Assembly: GCA_027596075.1 (NCBI GenBank)
Contig: JADGJC010000158.1
Span: 28,790-92,789 of the forward strand
DNA: 64,000 bases
Source of the DNA: Rhizophlyctis rosea
Lineage: Eukaryota; Chytridiomycota; Chytridiomycetes; Rhizophlyctidales; Rhizophlyctidaceae
Direction of reading: 5' to 3'
Shown here: piece by piece, positions 25,022 through 37,162 of the stretch
Numbering within the stretch: position 1 is the stretch's first letter
Layout of the letters: the number at the start of each line of letters is the position of its first letter
Notes under the pieces: model-generated
Databases searched by the model: none
Told to the model about the DNA's origin: nothing
Seen by the model: the letters and a program-made list of their open reading frames with translations, nothing else
Program-made: the position numbers and the translations under genes

Positions 25022-27780
25022 ATGTTGTCGACAGATAAGCGGAAAGAAGGTGCGTCTGAATAGTACTATCTTTTCCTCCCAATATTAACGGAAAACTCCT
25101 CAGAGTTGGAGAAGAAGCGAGCAAAGCTTGCAGAACTGCGGCGAGCGAGGGAGGAGCGGAGGTTAGCTTTGCAGGATGCGCAGCATAGAGATCCTGTAAG
25201 GCCTGCCCGTTGCCATTACAAACTCCTTGGCGGAGTCGCTTGACACTTTCTCATTAGGGAGCTGGCACAATAAGAGACCGCCGAGACATTGATGAGTTGG
25301 TGGCGTCCTTGGTTGGGGAGAAATCAGCATCTCCAACACCGTCTTTAAGCGCTCCGAGATCACTTGCAACGCCATCACCTGGTCCTGCTAGCGTGACGTC
25401 TCCAACCCCAGATGGAGAAAATGTGGAGGAGAAGGCACCAGAAGCTGGAACAGCACCGGAGGTGCAGGAGAAGTAAGAGTGAATGCAACGTCCATTTTGA
25501 CGATTGAAGGCGCTTATCCCGGTGGTGCAGGATTGTTCCCAACCTGAGCGTCAGTGATTTTGTCATCATCGATGTTGCACCCAAGGTCCGGTGAAATGTC
25601 GTTTTTGTTTATTTACATCTCTCCAGCCACAGCCGCTCATCTCCCCACCCAGGAAGTCGTCACGTACAACAAAGAAATCCAAACAATGGAAATCATGACC
25701 GACACATCCGATTTGAAACGCGACACCGACGAAGACAGAAATGCATCCGCAGAGGACACTTCAGTGGAGGAGGATGGGGAGGAGGTTCCGGCGACGGATT
25801 TGGAGAACAATGCACCTCCCGGTACAAATTGGAGGATATGATCAAATTCGGGATAGATGGACTCACTCGCTGTTCGAATCGTAGAACTGACGGAAGCCGA
25901 ACGAAAATCAATCCTAACATCAGAACGTTTCATGGATTTCTTCGATTTCTCGTCAAAGTTGGTGGAGAGGGCATTGAACGACCCGTATGATTTCATGACG
26001 GATTATACGATTGGGGATGCACAGTTGACGTATGTTTTAATTTCGTGGGGTATTTGTCGGAGATATGATCGTTGATACGTGCGGGTTCCTAGGGACGTGG
26101 GTGCCGGCTCAGATGTCAAGTCGATATGCACGTTCTTCGATGACCGGTTGGTCCGGAATAGATGTGTGACGGATTTGGATTGGTCGCCGAAGGTATGGGA
26201 GTCGGCTATGATTGGCTCGCTTTTTTATGATGGAAGCTGATTTGGCATTTCAGTATCCGGAGCTCCTCTTGGCTTCATATAACAAAAACGTCATGGCGGT
26301 TAACGAACCAGATGGATTGGTCCTCGTATGGAATATGCATCTAGTAGAACGACCGGAATTTGTTTTCCATTCCCAGGTTTGATCCGAGGTGTTTGCATCA
26401 ATCGGCAGGCTATGGTTTAACGTACAAGTCTGGCAGTCCGACGTAACATCCGCCCAATTCTCCGAATTCCACCCAAACCTCATCATCGGCGGGACATACT
26501 CCGGTCAAGTCGTCCTTTGGGATACTCGTGCCAAATCCCTCCCTGTGCTGAAAACGCCACTTTCTGCTGCGGGACATACGCATCCGATCCACGCAATGAC
26601 GATGGTGGGGACGCAGAACGCGCATAACTTGATCACGACTTCGTCGGATGGGTTGGTGTGTGCTTGGCAGCTGGATATGTTGGCTCAACCCCAGGTTGGT
26701 TTTGTTGGGGGTGTGGCAAGTCATGTGGTGGACTGATCCACTCGGATGTGAACAGGAAACGTTAGATCTAGTCCATCCTTCACATCCAAAAACGGACGAA
26801 ATTGCCATCACGACACTCGGATTCCCTGCGAACGAGACGACGACATTTTGGGTTGGGACGGAGGAAGGGAACGTGTATCAGGCAAATCGATATGAGCGGG
26901 CTGGAAGGTTGGTTTTAGTATCAATTTCGGCTTTGTTTGTTTATCTTGATAGATGTTGGGGTTGCTGATCGCTCGGCAAAATCTTTCTTCCGTTTGCAGC
27001 AAAGCTGGCATCAACGCCGCGGAAGCGTATAAAGGCCACTACGGGATGATCACAGGACTTGATTTCCATCCTCTGCACGGGCCGGTAGATTTCTCGGATT
27101 TGTTTGTGACGAGTAGCGTTGATTGGACGGTCAAGTTGTGGAGGGTGAAGGTGGGTAATCTGTTTCGGGAAAAGGGGCATAGGGATCAAGCATCTGTGTG
27201 TGCAACAGCAATGCTGATCATTGATTTATTTTGTGGTTTGCAGTCCTTTGCCAAAGCACCGACAGGAGCACAAAACCTTGCACCATTGCATTCATTCGAA
27301 ACGGCCGAAGATTACGTGTATGATGTGCGGTGGTCGCCTGTGCATCCGGCGTTGTTTGGTAGTGTAGATGGGACGGGATATTTGGATTTGTATAATCTCA
27401 ATCAGGACTTTGAGGTATGTGGGTTTTGCGGTGTGAGGTCAGTCGGGCATTCGCATGTCGGGCACTGACTTATTCCGATTTCTTTTGTTCGTGTTCCAGG
27501 TGCCTATCGTGAGTGTGCCCGTGACGAATGGAAAGGCGTTGAATAAGTTGAAGTGGGATAGGGAGGGACAGAAGACTGCCGTTGGGTCGTCGGATGGACA
27601 CGTTTATTTGCATAATGTTGGAGAGGTGGGTGATTGATGCTTTCGGGCGGCGGTCGTTTCACATCGCTAATGGTCTTTCCATCCCTCCAGTTCGGCCAAC
27701 CCCTCAATGAGGAATGGTCAATACTGCAACGCACAATCGCCGAATTGGAGTCGACAGACCAGTCCGCATCATATCAATGA
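25022..27780 (+). CDS. DYNC1I: Cytoplasmic dynein intermediate chain (WD-repeat)
   Basis: More than ten exons. The N-terminus [24 protein letters not shown] is the charged helix that binds dynactin p150 and NudE in this family. A Ser/Pro/Thr linker follows, then [18 protein letters not shown], which contains a KEIQT match to the LC8 light-chain site next to where Tctex binds. After [20 protein letters not shown], a WD propeller follows with [102 protein letters not shown] and [15 protein letters not shown]. The C-terminus is [14 protein letters not shown]...SYQ. It links cargo adaptors to the dynein motor. Splice sites fit the family throughout; one donor (GTCCGG after VAPK) is weak. Confidence 0.93.
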
Positions 27781-27918
27781 AGAGCAACCAGACAGCATCA
27801 CACCAACGCTAGAACAACCATCATCCCTTTTGTCTTCCACCCTGTACAGAATAGAAACATTCCACCTCCACGCGCGGAGACGATTGGTGCCATTAATATA
27901 GTGAACACAGAACGCCTA

Positions 27919-28786
27919 TTAAGTCCCAGGAGGTTTATTATTATCCTTTACTAGGAATCCAATAAAACACTTATCCAACAAATTGTCCACATTCACCCAC
28001 GGATGCACCTGCAAAAACAGTTCTGTAGCATCTTTCCCAGCGCCACGCATCAACTGTCCCGCACCACCGGGATGAAACTTTACGTAAGATGTCACGTTAT
28101 AGACTTTACCCTGAATGGCCATCCAGACGTTGTCGCGGGAGCGGTGTTCGGCGAGGTCAGCGAGGGTGTAGCGTTGGAGTTGGGTTACGCCGCCCCGGAG
28201 GTCGGTTGAGAGTTTGAGTTTTGCCCAGTCGAGGGGGGAGAAGCCGGGGCCTAGGGGTACCTTTTTGCGGGTGCGGTCGGAGGGGGTTGAGGCTCTTTGG
28301 TGGGAGTTTAGGGCGGGGAAGATGTTCAGGGTGTCGGAGGTTGCGGGGGATGAGGGTGAGGGTGGGGTTGGGGATGCTGTGAGGGAGAAAGTGGTGGATG
28401 AGCAAGTGCACAAAACCCCATTTATCGCCCAGATCCCGCTATTGCACATCAACAGCCTTCCAGCCCAAGCACACGCGGCCGCAAGGGACTTGATAATATG
28501 GAAGATGCTGAACCTGATACCCACCTGAAGGTTGACGAGCCGCATGCGCACTACTTGGACTTAAAAAAGACGACCCAGAGGAAGGGGAGGCAGAGGAGGA
28601 GGTAGGTGGTATAGACTCGACGGCTAAGGACTGACTCGACGTTGTAGGTTTAGTGTTATCCGCATTCTCGTCGTCGTCCTCAACATCGTCTAGTGACAAT
28701 TGCGGTATTGCCGGTGGAGGCGGTGTCGAGTCGGAAGATTTGCTACTTCGAGATGGTGAGGAAGTGCCTGTGAGCCAGCTAAACAT
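27919..28786 (-). CDS. Cytochrome b5 heme-binding domain protein (CYB5R4-type domain)
   Basis: Two exons (28786-28525, 28376-27919) give 239 residues. The first ~140 residues are disordered, Ser/Pro/Asp-rich, starting MFSWLTGTSSPS. The cytochrome b5 domain follows: RYTLADLAEHRSRDNVWMAI, GKVYNVTSYVKFHPGGAGQL, and a second histidine in ELFLQVHPWVNVDNLLDKCF. HPGG carries one axial heme ligand and the HPW histidine the other. Segment KVPLGPGFSPLDWAKL before the domain resembles the start of the b5 region of NCB5OR/CYB5R4, but no reductase domain follows and no membrane anchor is seen. Likely a soluble electron carrier. It is in tail-to-tail order with the dynein gene, 138 bases apart. Confidence 0.88.
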
Positions 28787-29535
28787 GTTGCGAGATTGCT
28801 AACTTTATGTGGTTACGTGGGTGTACTGTATTAGGTGTCTGTTATATGTTATATGTTACTAAATATTGTAATTCGGTGGGTGAAGAATGGACAAGTGGGC
28901 AGGGTCAATCATGGAATGATTATGGGCAACAGGGGTTAGGGGTCGGACTTTTCGCGAAAAGTGCCTTCTTTTCGCTTCATTTCAATTCACGTGAATTTCA
29001 TGAAAAGTGACATCTCAGTGTACATCTCAGTGTGGCTTGGGTCTCACTAAGGCGCACCCATAGATCTTCTTCTGTACCAAACCCATATGTGGCGGTCATG
29101 TGATTATATATGTGGCTTTTCTATATGATTAGTCATTACTTTTCTGAAAGGTCCTAACTTTTCATTTCATTCACTCAACATTTCGAGGAATTTCAAGTCG
29201 TCTGTGTCGTTGTCCGATCTCTAACAGGAGTCGGGAACTGGGTGGTGGCACAGTTCCTACCCCAGCCACTCACCGCAGTCTGGAGATCAAATTGAAAAAC
29301 GGCCCTAACGGCCAGGTGTGCCGCTTGGACCCTGCATGGACCCTTGCGTATAAGAAGATGAAGGGATCGGGCCACCATCAGAGGCGATCATCTCACACGT
29401 TCAAACACTTTCCCACACTTTGTCAGGCATCACTTCACACTCTGTTTTCTTTTTGGCTTGTTGGCTTGTTCATCCCACTGTACAATACTTCATCTTAGTA
29501 ACAGCTCGTCATACCTTCGTTGCGAAGACTGGCCC
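28787..29535. promoter_or_regulatory. Divergent promoter region with palindromes (cytochrome b5 / coiled-coil gene)
   Basis: About 750 bases. Features seen: inverted repeat GCGAAAAG-tgcctt-CTTTTCGC near 28955-28976; perfect 14-base palindrome AATTCACGTGAATT at 28984-28997 with an E-box CACGTG at its centre; a tandem direct repeat of acatctcagtgt at 29010-29033. The word GAAAAGT or its complement recurs several times between 28950 and 29170. These are candidate regulatory sites; no gene is seen. Confidence 0.45.
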
Positions 29536-32500
29536 ATGGAGGAGCAGGAGAGGGAAAGGCTGACGCAGCAGGTGGGAATCAAATGTAATACCATAATTCT
29601 GTCCTAGCATTACTGACACGATTGGATTGATTTCGTTTGTAGATATTGCATCTCAGCCAAGACAAAAATGAGATCCAAAATACGTTGGAGAAAGTCCAGG
29701 CTGGTCGGTAATAGATTTCGGCCATATCTTTCGCAAATAAGCAAACTGGAATTTTGTTTAAGATTTGGGCAGAGAGAAGGCAGAGAAAGAGCTGCTGTTG
29801 AAGGAGAAGGGCATATGGGACAGAGATAAGACGTTGATTGAAAAGGACTTGAAAAAGGCAAACAGTATGTGGGCTAATTGTTTCGTCAAGATTTGATCAT
29901 TCCCGCTGACAAATGACCTTTCAGCTGTTATCGCCAAGTCAAAAGACCAAAAATCACTTCAGCAGGCTCTAGATGAGAACGCAAAACTGAGAAATGAAGT
30001 AGAAATGCTACAGGATCAGAAACTGCAGGTTCATCAAAGTCCTTTGAAAAATAGTTTGCGATAATCTAATACGCACCTACACAGAACCAAGCTCTGAAAG
30101 AGAACATACACCATCTAGTTGCCCGGGGCGACGAACAGAGAAAGGATCTGGAGTTGAAGCTGAAGGCTGCTTTGAGTGAGATTCAGCAACTCAAAGCAAC
30201 ACCTGGCCAACCATTACCAGCCGCTGAAGAAACGACAACGCATCCTCCACCGCCATACTCTCCCACTTCTCAAAACGCAGCAGATGCAGCAAGTCTCGAA
30301 ATTCTCAAAGCGGAGGTGAAAGCAATGGCCCAGAGCATTCAAATTATGCGCACAGAGCGAGAGAATCTACAGGGATCCCTCGACCAGGCGGTGACTGAGC
30401 TGAAAGAAACGAAGGAACAGCTGGAGGTTGAGAGAAAACGCCACGAAGCACCTCATCCTGGACAGGCCGCTGCCGCTACCCATCCAAATGCAACACCTTC
30501 TGCAGGCACCACAGCGGCAAACCTAGCTGCATCAGCGAAATCATGGTGGGGCAAAGGAGCAGCAGGTACAGCTCCAGCCGGGTCGGCAGCACCAGCATCA
30601 GCAGCGGCTACTAGTATGCCTGCCGGTGCCAGTACATCGGAACATTCACTTACGGAGAAAGATGAGGCAGGAAAGGGCGGTGTAACGGCTGCGGCAAAGG
30701 GATGGTGGAGTAAAACAGCGGCGGCGGCAGGGGCCGCGGCAGGGGCAGCGGCGCATCCTGAGCTCAGCCATAAAGAAGTGGATGATCTTCGGAATGAGCG
30801 CACTAGATTGGAGCACCTACTCAAAGAAGCCCGTAATGAAATTGAGACTCTGCGTAGCGAACTACAAAACGCAAGGGCAACAGGTCAAAACCAACAACAA
30901 CAAAATGGCATTAATGCAACATCAACACCTTCCGCCTGCGATGACTTGAAGAAGCAATTAGAGGAGAAAGAGAAGGAGGTGACAGCATTGCGCGCAGAGT
31001 TGGAAGCCCAACGGAAACAGCCAGAGCGGCCGACTTCTTCACCACCTGAGCACTCACCGTCACAACATCTCGAAGCAGAATTAGCAGATGTCCGGAAAAC
31101 GCTGGAAGGGAAACAGGCAGAGTTGGACGATGTGCGGCGGAAGTTAGAGTCCCACGAGAGCGGGAACAAGGAGGCGCATCAGGATTGGGAAAAAAAGATT
31201 CAAGAGCGGGAGGAGGAATTGCGTAAATCAAGGGATGCCATGCAGCACATGCAAGGGGAGTTGGAGGCGGTGCGGAAGGATTTAGAGTCTGCGAAGAGGG
31301 AAACAACGGTGGTGGAGGGGTTGCGCGCCGAAATCGGGAATTTGAAGGAACAGCTGCAACAGGGTCAACAGCAATCTGGTGAGACTGGAGCCCAGCTGGA
31401 GTCATTGAAAAATGAACTGGAAGCTGCGAGGAGGGCGAAGGAGGGCTTGTTAGAGTTCCAGCAAAGGTCTGCGGAAGCGCAAGCTGCGTTGGAATCACTG
31501 AGGGGTGAACTAGACGCTGCAAAGCGAGAGCAGGAGGAGCCGCTACAGTATCAGCAGAAGTCTGTAGAAGTGCAAGCTCAGCTGGATTCTCTCAAGGGTG
31601 AACTGGAAGCCGCAAGAAGGGAGAACGAGCATTTGCAGCAGAATCGTTTTGAGAGCCAGGGCCAGCTCGAGTCTCTAAGAAAGGAATTAGATGCTGCGAA
31701 GAAGGAGAAGGAGGAAGAGATACGTCGTCAGCAGGAGCACCAAACACAGATAGCTTCACTGGAACAGATTGTCAAGGAGTTGGAGGCGGAAATTGCGGGA
31801 CTACATGAACGTCAAGGTGCACACGACGATGTTCGCAGGAGTGTAGCAGCTTCATTAGAATCAGAAACGGCTGCAAAAGCAGCGCTGGAAAACGAGAAGA
31901 ATGAGCTGCAGTCTAGATGTCAAGATTTAGACCGGCAGCTTGCGGAAGCGAAGGCACAACTTGGGGATCTTGATGTATTGAAGCAGCAACAGTCGGCGCA
32001 AACTGAGGAGCACCAGAAAGATAAAGACCGTGTGGCGGCGCTGGAGGGAGAAGCACACGCGAAGGCGGAACTGGAGGCACGAAACGCCGATTTACAGTCT
32101 CAAAATCAGAACTTGGAAGCACAGTTAGCGGCAACGAAGCAGCAACTGGAGGAGGTGAATGCACGGCATGCAGGTGGTGAACAAGCCGGTCAAGAAGCAT
32201 CACGGAAGGCGGCGGACTTGGCTGCGACTTTGGAAGCAGAAATAGCAGCAAAAGCGGCGTTGGAGATAGGAAACGCGGACCTACAATCCAAGTACCAGGT
32301 GTTGCAGGAACAGGTTCAGACGCTTACGTCTCAGCTGGAGCAGGAGAGGACTCGGGCTGAGGGAGCGTTGGCAGAACGGGCAGATCTGCATAAGAGGTTG
32401 GAGGATGGGGCGGGTGCTAGTCAGTCGGAATCGGAAGGGCTGCGACGGGAACTGGACAAGGAACGGGAGGAAAGTTCTGGGGTTCGTAAGCGGTACGAGG

Positions 32501-35500
32501 AGGAAAAGCAGCAATGGGAAGAACAGCAGCGACGGCACGATGACTCCATTCGGGACAAGGCTGGTGCATTGGAAGATTTGGAACGCAGAGTCAGAGAGCA
32601 AGAAGCGCTGCTGGCACAGCAGAAAGAACATCACGAACGGGAACTTCACACTCTTCGGGATAGCGCCAACGTAGCAGAGTCGGTGCAGGTAGAACTTAGG
32701 CAGCTGGCGGAGAAGAATGCGAGTCTTGAGGCACAACTTGCAGAGGTACATAAGGCACATGGAGACCAACGGTTATCATTGGAGAGGCGGTTGGAGGAGG
32801 CGGATCAGCAACGGCACGGAATCGAAACTCAATTGGCAGAAGCGAAGCAGCATAGACATACGGCGGAAACGCAATTGGAGGAGGTCAAGCAGCAGCGACA
32901 GGTTGTGGAAACTCAGTTGGAGGAGATTAGACGGCAGCATGATGATGCTATGCGAGATCTTAGAAATACTCATGAGACGGACAGGAATAATCTGGTGTCT
33001 ACTCATGAAGATCAGTACAAAACGAAGGACCGGGAGCTGGAGGTGGCGAAAGAGCGCTTTGCGGAGGAGCAGCGGTCCCTCCTTGCGGCGGAAACGGAAA
33101 AGGGCAACCAGCTCAAGAAGCAACACGAAGACCACGTCAACCACATCCAACAGCAATACCAGGAAAAGATCAATCTGTTAGAGGAGCGCGTCCGTGCACA
33201 GAGCATGACAAACTCTCAAGAACAGGCCGACGCTATTCGGGCTCTGGAGGAAAAGTACGAGATGGCGTTGAGGGATAAAAATTCCCAGATTGAGAAGCTT
33301 CTGGTGGAAAATGAGGGGGTGATCAACGAGTTGAAGGCACGAACTGAGTCGATTTCAGCGGAGAAGGATGCGGCGGTTGGGGAGAAGAATGCGCAAATTG
33401 AGAAACTTTTGGCGGAGAATGAGGCGAAGGTGAAGGAGAAAACGGTTGAGATTGAGAAAATGGTGGCGGATCATGGGGCGGAGCTCGCACGCTTACGGGC
33501 TGAACATCAGACAGCGACCAACGACTTACAATCTCGATCGCAACTCAAAGCCGACAAAGAGGAGATTGAGAAGCTACAGCAACGAATCAAATCCCTTGAA
33601 GGCGACAGCTCCAAAAAGACTGAAGAATCATCCACACATCAAAAACAGATCGAAACGCTCAAAAAAGAAATCGAAACTCTCAACAAACGCATGGCACAAA
33701 ACAAAGAAGGCCACGACATCCTCGTCAAGTCTCTCCAAGAGCAAATACAACAGGCCCATGGTGATAAATCTGGTGTTGAGAAGAAGCTGCGTGCTGACTT
33801 GGAGGACAAATTCAAGCGGGATCGTGCGGATATGGAGGAGAGGTTCAAGAAGGATCGGGCGGACATGGAAGAACGGCAAAAGAAGGACCGTGCCTTAGCC
33901 GAGGAGAAGATGAAGATTGAGAAAGACAAGATGATGAAGGACGCAGAAAAGATGAAGAAAGATTCCGGGGATTTGGCGAAGAAGTTCGAGAAGGAGTTAG
34001 TAACCAAGGGAGAAGAGCTGGGGAAAGCGCAGGGGCGATGTAAAGAGTTGGAAAAAGAGATCCAGACCATGAAATCTGACCACCTTCGCGCCGTGAGTGA
34101 TTTGAACGCCAAAATTGCCGAAACGCAACAGGGACATGGGTCCAAGCTGGCGGAACTGGAAAGTTTGCGGAGCGAGGTCGGGAAGATGAAAGCTGAGTTG
34201 GAGACGGTGAGGGAACAGGCTAGTTCGTGGCAATCTAAACATGATGTATTAGCTGCAGAGTTAGAAGTTGCACGCGCGTCTTTGGAAAGAGGGTCTAAGA
34301 GCGCGCAAGAAAAGGACGAGGCGAACAAAAAGTTGAAAGCCCGCGCGGAGGAATTGGCTGGGAATGAAGAAGGGTTGAAGAAGACGGTTGGGAAGTTGGA
34401 GAAGGAGAAGGAGGCGTTGATTGGGCAGGTTGCGCAGTTGAAGGAGCAAGTGGCGGGGTTGGAGGAGAGGATGAAAGGGGTTATGGCGGAGTTGGAGAGT
34501 ATGAAGGCTGGGATGGAGGATAGGGTTCGAGAGACAGTTGCTGAAGTGGAGACGCTGAGGAATGAGAACGGCGTGTTGGTGAAGAAGTTAAAGGATGTAG
34601 AGGGGGAGAGTAAGATTGCTGAACGGAAGTCTAATCAAATTGTGAGTTTCTGACATGTGTGTTCACTTTGACATATTTGATCGATTCATCGCTGACTCCT
34701 GTGCCAATACCAGATCAAAGATCTCCAAAAGCAACTGTCCAAGGAGAGAAAGCAGAAGGAAGTGCAGGAAGACTCGTTGGATTATGGATGTCAGTACAAC
34801 AGTGGTGCTCTATATGGTTGGATCGACACTAAAGGATTTGGTGTAGCACACGCATTGCACGAACCAAGTCGTCCGAGTAGTGTAGATTTACCACCCCGTG
34901 CCGGCACTCCGCAGAGAATAGGAGATCCAAATGTGGAAAGAGTAAGTAATTTTAGTGCGCTAGACAGGGTTCTCCTATTTGCTTGCTCACTCATCATTCA
35001 GATAACGGACGAGTTGCTCCTTCTCGCCCAAGAAAACGAATCACTGAATAAGCGAGCACGTTTTGCAGAGGATGAGGTGAGAATGATAGTGCGATCGCAT
35101 GTCGGGAAGCCTGTCTCACAAGAAGTTTTCAATATATCAGTTGAGATCAGCCTCCGACCGAATCAACAAACTGTCCGACGAGGTTGCACAAAAGTCCAAG
35201 ATCCTCCAGCAATATGTTTTGAGAGATCATGCAACAAAGTTGCAGCCGGATGAAAAACCTAAAACAGGACAGGTATTTGGACATGTGTGTCGCTAGTCGA
35301 GACCCACCCCACCCCACCGACTAATAAGCCCTTTCGCAGATGTTCAACCTCAACATTCTTTCCAACCCGGCGGCGATGCAAAAGATGGACCCGGTGCAGC
35401 TAGCACAAATAAATACCAAAATGCAGAAATTGCTGGAGGTACGGGTGGCGCTCCAACACTCCAAATGTAGCACTACCAAGCCCTAACACATCAATCCATC

Positions 35501-35579
35501 TTCTCAGGATCTAACCACAAAAATGATGGGCATGGAAGAAGAACTCAAACGACTCCGTCCACATCCAATAATGGCATAA
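29536..35579 (+). CDS. Giant coiled-coil protein, possibly CCDC186-like (vesicle/Golgi tether)
   Basis: Small exons (29536-29571 and others) lead into one exon of over 4.5 kb ending at 34641, then at least five more to the stop at 35577-35579. Total is over 1,700 residues. Nearly all is heptad-type coiled coil rich in Glu, Gln, Lys and Leu, with recurring blocks such as LESLRGELDAAKRE and LEAARRENEHLQQ. An N-terminal Ala/Pro-rich zone has two related Trp pairs, AKSWWGKGAAG and AKGWWSKTAAAA. Near the C-terminus SDRINKLSDEVAQKSKILQQ followed by YVLRD resembles the conserved end of CCDC186/CCCP-1, a Golgi and endosome factor; I hold that as an inference. After that come NILSNPAAMQKMDPVQLAQI and a last short helix. 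Confidence 0.8.
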
Positions 35580-35755
35580 TAATAGAAAACATTTGCAGTT
35601 AATTCAGCAGGAGAAAAAATTATTGCATATAACATACAGAGTGTGACCGGCTTTGTTGATTTAAACAACGAACTATGTACAGTGAGGGTAAAATAATAAG
35701 TGTAGCTGGTGCGCTTTTTGTGTGTGGAGGGGTGTGGATGAGTTGGCGGAGAGAG

Positions 35756-36108
35756 TTAGCGGGCTTCGAATTGCACCACTGTAGAGAGGAAAGTTTTGTT
35801 AGTTTGGACGATTATGAATTTCAAAAAAGCTCGACTAAACACTTCTACTCACTCCTCTTCGTCCGCTTCTTGTACATGACACGGTAACCACACTCTTTGC
35901 AACGGATGGGCTCACGGGGCTTGATTTCGTTGTCGGCTCCACAGGCTGTGTCCAAACGCCAAGAAATTAGAAATAAGTTTTCCGCACACTGCAATGTCTG
36001 GGTCAAATAGTCTGGGTTTTGCCTGAAGCACTTACATCCACACATGTACGTCACTTCCGCCCTTGGACGAGGTGCGCCCAGTCCACCTTGCTGTTCTGCG
36101 GCGTTCAT
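35756..36108 (-). CDS. RPB12: RNA polymerases I, II and III shared subunit RPABC4 (Rpb12)
   Basis: Three exons: start ATG at 36108-36106, middle exon with the zinc ribbon, and a 23-base last exon 35778-35756. The protein reads [59 protein letters not shown] ending EAR. Two CxxC pairs (CGSC and CKEC) bind zinc. Length is about 70 residues, as usual for the family. It is a small structural subunit of all three nuclear RNA polymerases. Both introns fall where the frame and conserved residues demand. Confidence 0.96.
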
Positions 36109-36286
36109 GTTGTTATAAGGAGTTATGGGGTTGTATGCGCGATGAAGTTGAAGGGAAAGAATTGTGATATTTTTGGGAGCAAGCAGCCAAATGGCAGTGC
36201 GGATGGCATGCATGGAATGGCTTTGACGTGTGGCTTGTTTTGCTGCGCCAAGCGCCACCACTATTACCAAAAACAGTAGACATCAC

Positions 36287-36944
36287 ATGTCCAGTTCACT
36301 CGGACAGAACTCTCGTCACTTACTTCATCGATCTTCTCGCCTTACCAAAGTTCACAAAAAACTAACAAGTGATGCCTCAAGTGACAGCTTCGCGTCCATC
36401 GTCGACGCAATGGATAACGACGAACAAACGCAAACTGCGACAGAGCGTCCTCGCACCTCGTTCAATACGAAGATCAGCTCTGAAACCCACCTTATCCAAA
36501 TCTGACGAACACTCTGCAATCCCGCGTCAAAACGACATTCGCCAATACTGCACGGAACCATCACCCCTCCCGCTACCCGCAGACACCGAGACACTTCAAA
36601 CACCGTCCTTAACGAGAAGCGTCGTCGCTGAGGAAAGACCCATCGTAACAATAGACACCTCGTGTACCCTGCCACACGACGGCCCCAACTGTGCTTCAAC
36701 GAAAATCCCACACCATTCCCACAATTTTCCAGTTTTCTCCCCTGAACTTCCATCTTTCCTCGAAACTGACCTTGGCGACTACCATCCCACCGATCATGAC
36801 GAATTTGGTCCCGAAATGCTCTCCGATGAGGGAGAAGGACACCTTCCAAATATAGTAAACACATCCAGATGGAATTTACCTTCCCCACCCCCCCTACCCG
36901 CATCGCAGCTGTCAGAAATTGTATCGCTGGATTTTCAAATATGA
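36287..36944 (+). CDS. Doubtful small gene, disordered Ser/Pro/Asp-rich product
   Basis: Two overlapping open frames lie here. One starts at 36287 (SSSLGQNSRHLLHRSSRLTK) and runs to about 36505. The other, 36369-36944, encodes 191 residues, ending with acidic PSFLETDLGDYHPTDHDEFG and PSPPPLPASQLSEIV. A splice or the use of one start only would be needed to choose. It has no recognised domain. Its neighbour RPB12 starts 180 bases away in the opposite direction, so a shared promoter is plausible. The antisense strand is also open for 213 codons, which lowers confidence. Confidence 0.35.
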
Positions 36945-37162
36945 ACCTACTCAAGCGTATCGTGATTCGCGCATAGTTTGCATTGAGTGACACATTGGCT
37001 GGCCAGTAAACAAAGATACATTTTTATTTACAGTAAAAGTATTAAAATTACCTATCTAAATAGCTATGATACATGGCGATCTTCTCTATTTATATACAAA
37101 TATACAAATGGATTCTGCTCATCTAATGATCTGCCTGCAACCAAAACAGTAAACTACTTCAA

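Noticed and set aside
36352..36993. Minus-strand open frame of 213 codons
   Set aside because: Composition rich in Arg, Cys and Trp as expected of an antisense frame; no domain. The opposite strand is more protein-like, and even that is doubtful.
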